NCBI RefSeq assembly: GCF_001695855.1 | Contig: NZ_MBSS01000056.1 | Coordinates: 62,001 to 126,000, forward strand | Direction of reading: 5' to 3' | Length of the DNA: 64,000 nt | Source of the DNA: Ensifer sp. LC163 | GTDB lineage: Bacteria; Pseudomonadota; Alphaproteobacteria; Rhizobiales; Rhizobiaceae | Part shown: piece by piece, positions 59,444-64,000 of the stretch | How the letters are laid out: every line of letters starts with the position of its first letter | How positions within the stretch are numbered: the first letter of the stretch is position 1 | Position numbers and translations under genes: made by a program | The notes under the pieces: generated by a model | Databases searched by the model: none | Seen by the model: the letters and a program-made list of their open reading frames with translations, nothing else | What the model was told of the DNA's origin: nothing

Positions 59444-61219
59444 TCATTCGGCTGCGGTTTTGCGTGCCTCGCTCAACAAGGCATCGATTGCCTCCTGTAG
59501 ATGTTCGGCATCGACCGGCTTGTGCAAGAGATGATGGCCGCTGGTGCCGACCTCGCGCAAGCGTGCCGGAGAGGTATCTCCTGAAAGCACGATGACGGGT
59601 ACGGGGCGACCGAGATAGGTCACGACTTCACCGATTGCCTCCAAGCCGGTTCGCCCGCCGGCGAGCCGGTAATCGCTAATGACCAGGTCGATCGGCGTCG
59701 GCCCGCGCCGGGCGGCTTTGGTATGATTGCGGCAGGCCTCGGCGGCGGAACGACCGGGATAAACACTATAACCGAGTGTTTTCAGAAGCAGGCTCAACGC
59801 ATCAAGCGCATCGCGCTCGTCATCGATCACAAGGATGCCGCCAAGGCGAGGCGTTGCAGGCTTTGCCGGATCGCCCCGCCCCTGCAGAGGCACAGGCGCG
59901 GCCATCGGCAGCAGCACCGAAAACATCGACCCGCGCCCTTCGACGGAGCGCACCCGGATGGGATGGCCCAGTAGATCGGCCATGCGCTGAACGATGGCAA
60001 GCCCGAGGCCGAGGCCCTGTGCCCGGTCTCGGGCCGGGTTTTGCAGTTGCACGAACTCCTCGAAGATCGTTTTCTGGTCCTCCAAGGGAATGCCGATGCC
60101 GGTGTCCCATACCTGGATTTCGATCGCGCCGTTGCAACGGCGGCACCCGAGCAGCACGCGACCGCTCCTGGTGTAGCGGAACGCGTTGGAAACGAGGTTG
60201 TCGAGTATACGCTTCAGCATCATCGGATCGGTATGGACCCAGACATCCGTCATGACGACCTGCCACTCCAGGCCCTGCCCCTTCGCGAGACCGGTGAACT
60301 CCTCCCGCAGATCCGTCAACAAGCGCCCCAACGCCAATGGTTCGCGCGCGACTGTCACGACGCCGGCGTCGAGCTTGGAGATGTCAAGAAGTGCGTCGAG
60401 CAGGCCGCTCAGATTGCCGATCACCGAACGCGCCCGACCTGCGAGATCGCGGGCATCCGCGGCGGTGACATTGCCGTTACGGCCGAGCGCCGCGAGGGTG
60501 GAAATGAACAGGCTCAACGCGTGTATCGGCTGGCGCAGGTCGTGGCTGGCAGCCGCGAGAAAACGTGACTTGGCACGATCGGCCGATTGGGCGCGGTCCC
60601 GCTCTTCCTGCAAGCTGCCGATCAGCGCCAGATTCTCGAAGCGCAAGCGCACCGTCTCGGCGATCGAACGGTAGGTCACCCGGCTGTAGTAGAGATTGAC
60701 CCCGACAAGGCAGAGCGTGAAGACGAGATAGATATCATAGATCGCGCCCTCCCCCATGAAACAGCGAAACGCAAATGGCAGCAGCATCCCCAGCAGCGAG
60801 CCGGCATAGGCCGGTGGAAATGCCGAGAGCGATGGCACGGCCCCGCAGGCAAGCCCCGTGACGACGATGCAGACGAAGGCCAGGGCGTGCGGCTGCTCCG
60901 GCAGGAAGGCAAAAGCGGCGAGCATTCCCCAAAGAGCACTGGACGACCACGACAAAACCGCGAAGCGCCACGCCCATCTGCGCCAGTTCGCATTGCGCTC
61001 GGCTTGAGGACTGCGGCGATAGCAGCGGTCGAGAATGATGCGTGCCATTGTCAGCGCGTAGAGGGCAGCGATCCATCCCTCAAGCAAGTCTGACGGCACC
61101 CACTCCTTCAGAACGTAGGCAACCGGTAGTGGAATGGCAAAATTTGCGAACAGCACCGCGTAAGATTGACGAAATAGTAGTTCTATCAGGAGAGGTTGCA
61201 ATCGCTCACGCTGTTCCAT
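59444..61219 (-). CDS. Membrane-bound hybrid histidine kinase with receiver domain
   Basis: A 591-residue sensor kinase. Residues 1-185 hold about six membrane segments with no obvious periplasmic sensor. The phosphorylated His is in AASHDLRQPIHAL (H226), the N-box is ILDNLVSNAFRYT, and G-boxes are DTGIGIP and GLGLGLAI. A C-terminal receiver has DD in ILVIDDERD and the phospho-acceptor D516 (VISDYRL). ATG 61219 has AGGCGG upstream; a TTG at 61261 is possible but less likely. Divergent from a LuxR-type response regulator, its probable partner. Confidence 0.92.
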   Translation of the reverse strand: MEQRERLQPLLIELLFRQSYAVLFANFAIPLPVAYVLKEWVPSDLLEGWIAALYALTMARIILDRCYRRSPQAERNANWRRWAWRFAVLSWSSSALWGMLAAFAFLPEQPHALAFVCIVVTGLACGAVPSLSAFPPAYAGSLLGMLLPFAFRCFMGEGAIYDIYLVFTLCLVGVNLYYSRVTYRSIAETVRLRFENLALIGSLQEERDRAQSADRAKSRFLAAASHDLRQPIHALSLFISTLAALGRNGNVTAADARDLAGRARSVIGNLSGLLDALLDISKLDAGVVTVAREPLALGRLLTDLREEFTGLAKGQGLEWQVVMTDVWVHTDPMMLKRILDNLVSNAFRYTRSGRVLLGCRRCNGAIEIQVWDTGIGIPLEDQKTIFEEFVQLQNPARDRAQGLGLGLAIVQRMADLLGHPIRVRSVEGRGSMFSVLLPMAAPVPLQGRGDPAKPATPRLGGILVIDDERDALDALSLLLKTLGYSVYPGRSAAEACRNHTKAARRGPTPIDLVISDYRLAGGRTGLEAIGEVVTYLGRPVPVIVLSGDTSPARLREVGTSGHHLLHKPVDAEHLQEAIDALLSEARKTAAE

Positions 61220-61289
61220 TGCGCCGCCTCTGCTCGCCGGACTGGTTATCGTTGCCGACAATTGCTGATTTCAATGAAGGATTGCTTAC

Positions 61290-61949
61290 ATGTCGAAGGC
61301 CATCACCGTCACCGTTGCCGACGACCACGCCATCGTGCGCGAAGGCTTGAAGATGCTGCTTTTGACGATGGAAGGCATATCGGTGGTTGGTGAGGCCGCT
61401 GATGGCGAAGCCGTACTGGCGCTTGCCCGGAGCGAGCCGGCAGACCTTCTGATCCTCGATCTCGGCATGCCGGGTGTGGCAGGCATCCAGTTCATTGCCG
61501 ACCTTCGCGCGATCGCCCCAAGGATGAAGATCCTGATACTGACCGCCAATATCGAGCCGCGAACGGTTCGCGCCGCCATCGATGCCGGCGCCAACGGCTA
61601 TCTCACGAAGAATGGCGACCCTGCCGAGCTTGCCGCTGCGGTTGACGCGCTCGGCGCCAACGAAATCTACCTCGCACAATCGATACGTTTTGCAGTCAGC
61701 GACCCGGAACGACAGACACTGCCCGCCGCCAACGACGAAGCGCTTTCGCCCATTCCTCTGACCAGGCGCGAAATGCAGATCCTTTCGCTCGCAGCACAGG
61801 GCCTGACGGCGCGCGAGATTGCCGAGCGGCTTGGCATCAGCCCTCTCACTGCACGCAAGCACCGCGAAAACCTGATGCGCAAGCTGAGCCTGCATAGCGC
61901 CGCCGAGATCGCCGCCTACGCGGTTCGCATCGGCCTGCCCATTGGCTGA
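61290..61949 (+). CDS. LuxR/NarL-type response regulator
   Basis: A 219-residue two-component regulator. The receiver covers about 1-125 (ADDHAIVREGL, phospho-acceptor D57 in LLILDLGMPG, LTANIEPRTV with Thr, Lys in GYLTKNGDP). The LuxR helix-turn-helix lies at about 150-210 (LTRREMQILSLAAQGLTAREIAERL, then SPLTARKHRENLMRKL). It is divergent from the hybrid kinase, 70 bp apart. A 16-bp palindrome at 62029-62044 just downstream could be one of its targets. Confidence 0.93.
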   Translation: MSKAITVTVADDHAIVREGLKMLLLTMEGISVVGEAADGEAVLALARSEPADLLILDLGMPGVAGIQFIADLRAIAPRMKILILTANIEPRTVRAAIDAGANGYLTKNGDPAELAAAVDALGANEIYLAQSIRFAVSDPERQTLPAANDEALSPIPLTRREMQILSLAAQGLTAREIAERLGISPLTARKHRENLMRKLSLHSAAEIAAYAVRIGLPIG

Positions 61950-62028
61950 AATCCGCATGCTGCGCGTGCTCCATCGGTGACATTCCCTTAACCACCCCAT
62001 CTTTAGCCGCAGGTTTGCGGCTCCGAAA

Positions 62029-62044
62029 TACGGCACCTGCCGTA
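62029..62044. promoter_or_regulatory. Palindrome upstream of the LysE-type gene
   Basis: TACGGCACCTGCCGTA is a perfect 7-bp inverted repeat with a 2-bp centre, 113 bp upstream of the exporter start and 79 bp past the response-regulator stop. It resembles operators used by LuxR-type regulators; no other support. Confidence 0.35.
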
Positions 62045-62157
62045 TGTCGCCAAGGCACAACCAAGCGTAGTTTTCTGCCGGCTCGATTTCCGGACTGACC
62101 GGGTCGAGACGAATGCCGCACTGCCCGAGGAGCAGCCGGCAAACCGGAGGAACTGCG

Positions 62158-62772
62158 ATGCCCTCGATCGAGCACTGGATTTCGTTTACGGTCGCCACGG
62201 CGATCTTTGCCTGCATGCCGGGGCCAGCCATTCTCTATATGACCGCCCAGACACTGGCCCATGGGCGCAAGGCCGGTTTTCTGGCAGCTCTCGGCATTCA
62301 TATCGGTTGCTATGTGCATATCGCAGCCGCAACCCTCGGGCTTGCCGCCCTTCTCAGTCACGCACCGTTTGTCTACGCAGCGATCAAACTCGCCGGCGCC
62401 GTCTATCTGGTCTGGCTTGGCGCCACGATGCTGCTCGGCATCGGCAAGCATGGCGGCCATAAGACGGACACCGGGCCGGGCGTGTTGCGCGACAGCATCC
62501 TCGTCGAAATCCTCAACCCGAAGACCGCGTTGTTCTTCGTGACGTTCCTGCCGCAGTTCGTCGATCCGGCAGCGGCGATGCCGGTCTCGCTGCAGTTTCT
62601 GGTCTTCGGCATGCTGGTCAATCTGGCGTTGTCGGCCGCTGATGTCGCAGCCGTGTTGCTCGCATCCCTCACCCTTGGCCGTTTCGCTGGCGGCCAGAGC
62701 CGGCTGGTCCCGCGCGCCTGCGGTTCCATCCTCATCGGCCTCGGCATGATGCTGGCAACGCAGTCCGTCTGA
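62158..62772 (+). CDS. LysE/RhtB family exporter
   Basis: A 204-residue inner-membrane protein with about six spans, exporting amino acids or related metabolites. The opening WISFTVATAIFACMPGPAILYMTAQTLAHGRKAG carries the family motif (GPA...G.R.G). VYLVWLGATMLLG and ILNPKTALFFVTFLPQFV are further signatures. ATG 62158 is preceded by GGAGGA; an upstream in-frame ATG at 62113 lacks this. Substrate unknown. Confidence 0.92.
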   Translation: MPSIEHWISFTVATAIFACMPGPAILYMTAQTLAHGRKAGFLAALGIHIGCYVHIAAATLGLAALLSHAPFVYAAIKLAGAVYLVWLGATMLLGIGKHGGHKTDTGPGVLRDSILVEILNPKTALFFVTFLPQFVDPAAAMPVSLQFLVFGMLVNLALSAADVAAVLLASLTLGRFAGGQSRLVPRACGSILIGLGMMLATQSV

Positions 62773-62905
62773 CGCGAGGCGTCTTGCAACCAAGCCTTTC
62801 CTATCCCGGCTGTTTCGGCGATGATATCCAGGCCTTGAACGCTCGAAACCCTTCGGATGCCCATCGCAAGGCCATGGTTGCGTCCATGCGAGAGGAAGCG
62901 GTCGT

Positions 62906-63709
62906 ATGCTCAGCCCTGCCGAGATTTCACAAGCAGCCGAGAGTCTTCACCAGGCCGAAGTCGATCGCAGCCAAATCGGCCTATTGTCCCTCAAGCATCC
63001 CGGCATGACGATAGACGACGCCTATGCGGTTCAGTCCGCCTGGGTCCGGCGCAAGCGGGACCTCGGCCGGCGGATCATCGGCTTCAAGATCGGGCTGACT
63101 TCGAAGGCCATGCAGCAGGCGCTGAACATTGACACGCCGGATTCCGGCGTGCTGTTCGACGACATGCTGTTCGAGGATGGCGCCACCATTCCCGCCGATC
63201 GGTTCATCCAACCCCGAGTAGAAGCAGAAATCGCCTTCGTGATGAAGGCGCCGCTCAAGGGGCCGCGCGTCACCGTCCTGAACGTGCTCAACGCGACCGA
63301 CTTCGTCATTCCTGCCTTGGAGATCCTTGATACCCGCATCGTCAGACGCGATCCGGAGACGCAGCAGGCGCGGGGCATCGCCGATACGATCGCCGACAAT
63401 GCTGCAAATGCCGGGCTGATCCTTGGGGGACGACCGATGCGGGCCGACGCGGTCGACATGCGCTGGATGGGCGCCATCGTCTCGCGCAACGCCGAAGTCG
63501 AAGAAACCGGACTGGGCGCCGGTGTTCTCAACCACCCCGCCCGCGGCATTGCCTGGCTTGCCAACCGCCTGGCGCAATATGGCGACGCGATCGAACCGGG
63601 GCAGATCGTGCTCTCCGGTTCGTTCGTGCGTGCGGTGGAGGCACGCAGCGGCGACACTTTCGTTGCCGATTTCGGCAACCATGGCACAGTCGGCTGCCAC
63701 TTCGCCTGA
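62906..63709 (+). CDS. hpaH: 2-oxo-hept-4-ene-1,7-dioate hydratase-like protein
   Basis: A 267-residue member of the hydratase/decarboxylase family (HpaH, MhpD, XylJ), which adds water to 2-oxo-4-enoate products of aromatic ring cleavage. RRIIGFKIGLTSKAMQQAL (55-73) and RVEAEIAFVM, with the metal-binding Glu pair, are characteristic, as is the DNAANAGLILGG segment. It matches the length of HpaH from homoprotocatechuate degradation. No other hpa genes are next to it in this window, so the pathway is uncertain. A RIME1 element follows. Confidence 0.85.
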   Translation: MLSPAEISQAAESLHQAEVDRSQIGLLSLKHPGMTIDDAYAVQSAWVRRKRDLGRRIIGFKIGLTSKAMQQALNIDTPDSGVLFDDMLFEDGATIPADRFIQPRVEAEIAFVMKAPLKGPRVTVLNVLNATDFVIPALEILDTRIVRRDPETQQARGIADTIADNAANAGLILGGRPMRADAVDMRWMGAIVSRNAEVEETGLGAGVLNHPARGIAWLANRLAQYGDAIEPGQIVLSGSFVRAVEARSGDTFVADFGNHGTVGCHFA

Positions 63710-63740
63710 AGCGCCGCCTGACCAAGCGGCACCAATGCGT

Positions 63741-63846
63741 TAGAGCGTTTCCGGTCTAAACGGAATCGCAGAAACGCTATAACTCTTTGTTTTTGCGCAT
63801 TTCCTGACGGAAAACCGCTTCGCACTTTTCCTGGAAATGCTCTAGT
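63741..63846. repeat. RIME1-type rhizobial intergenic mosaic element, copy 3
   Basis: It begins TAGAGCGTTTCCGG, contains CGCAGAAACGCTATAA, CTCTTTGTTTTTGCGC, GACGGAAAACCGCTTCGC and ends TTTTCCTGGAAATGCTCTAGT. It is the closest match to the familiar consensus of the three copies. It lies between the convergent hpaH-like and glycerate kinase genes, 17 bp from the latter's stop codon. Confidence 0.9.
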
Positions 63847-63863
63847 AGCTCTATCCTCGCGCG

Positions 63864-64000
63864 CTATTGCACCAGGATAGCCCGGAAATCGTTGACATTG
63901 GTACCCGTCGGCCCGGGCTTGAAGATATCGCCAAGCGCGTCGAAGGCGCTCCAGCTGTCATTCCGCTGCAGAAACGCTGCCGCGTCGAGCCGTTGCTCGG
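63864..64000 (-). CDS. Glycerate 2-kinase (MOFRL/TtuD family), C-terminal fragment
   Basis: The last 45 codons of a minus-strand gene run off the right edge and end with TAG at 63864-63866. The peptide contains AAFLQRNDSWSAFDALGD and GPTGTNVNDFRAILVQ at the terminus. The GPTGTNVND motif is the C-terminal hallmark of MOFRL-type glycerate 2-kinases (also annotated hydroxypyruvate reductase, TtuD), which make 2-phosphoglycerate from glycerate. The rest of the gene is outside the window. Confidence 0.8.
   Translation of the reverse strand, partial: EQRLDAAAFLQRNDSWSAFDALGDIFKPGPTGTNVNDFRAILVQ

Noticed and set aside
1-64000. tRNA, rRNA, CRISPR arrays, insertion sequences or prophage
   Set aside because: I looked for conserved RNA motifs, regularly spaced repeats, transposase motifs and phage-like genes and found none.

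Overview
The window looks like an alpha-proteobacterial, Rhizobiaceae-type replicon (Sinorhizobium/Ensifer or a close relative). The bases are GC-rich with strong G/C at third codon positions. It carries three copies of a roughly 105-bp mosaic element that I recognise as the rhizobial intergenic repeat RIME1. It is dominated by ABC uptake operons and their dedicated catabolic enzymes, as is typical of rhizobial chromosomes and chromids. I see no rRNA, tRNA, CRISPR array, insertion sequence or phage gene.

Layout. (1) 1-13.3 kb: a left-pointing operon ridA - rpiR-type regulator - SDR dehydrogenase - family 20 beta-hexosaminidase - M81 (MlrC-like) metallohydrolase. A divergent pair follows (NTF2-like protein + a second M81 protein), then a CUT1 sugar-type ABC operon with a Gfo/Idh/MocA oxidoreductase. 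A near-identical ATGAAAA(T)GAATTTCA palindrome lies in both promoter regions, so they are probably one RpiR regulon. (2) 13.6-17.5 kb: a complete OsmF/YehZ-type glycine-betaine-like ABC system. (3) 17.8-19.7 kb: a small DUF4126-type membrane protein translationally coupled to a MerA-like flavoprotein. (4) 19.7-27.4 kb: one operon of ornithine cyclodeaminase, CtlX-type hydrolase, DDAH-type hydrolase, a polar amino-acid ABC transporter and an M20 amidohydrolase, divergent from an Lrp-type regulator. The enzymes spell out (methyl)arginine -> citrulline -> ornithine -> proline. (5) 27.5-28.5 kb: an AhpD-like protein and an OsmC protein.

(6) 28.6-35.1 kb: a peptide-type ABC system split around an XRE-cupin regulator and ending in a GAF protein. 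(7) 35.3-41.3 kb: deoR-type regulator, deoC, a two-domain aldehyde dehydrogenase, an RbsD/FucU mutarotase and a ribokinase-like kinase, that is, a deoxyribose/nucleoside-sugar pathway. (8) 41.5-51.7 kb: a second peptide ABC operon with an X-Pro aminopeptidase, an XRE-cupin regulator, a proline-racemase-family enzyme with Ser/Thr in place of the two catalytic Cys, and a GntR regulator. A 19-bp site conserved at 18 positions sits upstream of both the transporter and the racemase/GntR pair, suggesting one regulon for proline/hydroxyproline-containing peptides. (9) 51.9-59.4 kb: an alpha-2-macroglobulin with a PAN domain plus penicillin-binding protein 1C. (10) 59.4-64 kb: a hybrid histidine kinase and LuxR-type response regulator, a LysE exporter, an HpaH-type hydratase and, running off the edge, the C-terminus of a glycerate 2-kinase.

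Recurrent structure: in four ABC operons an RNA hairpin sits directly after the binding-protein gene, which would favour excess binding protein. Function calls are from motif recognition and gene context only; no database search was possible.
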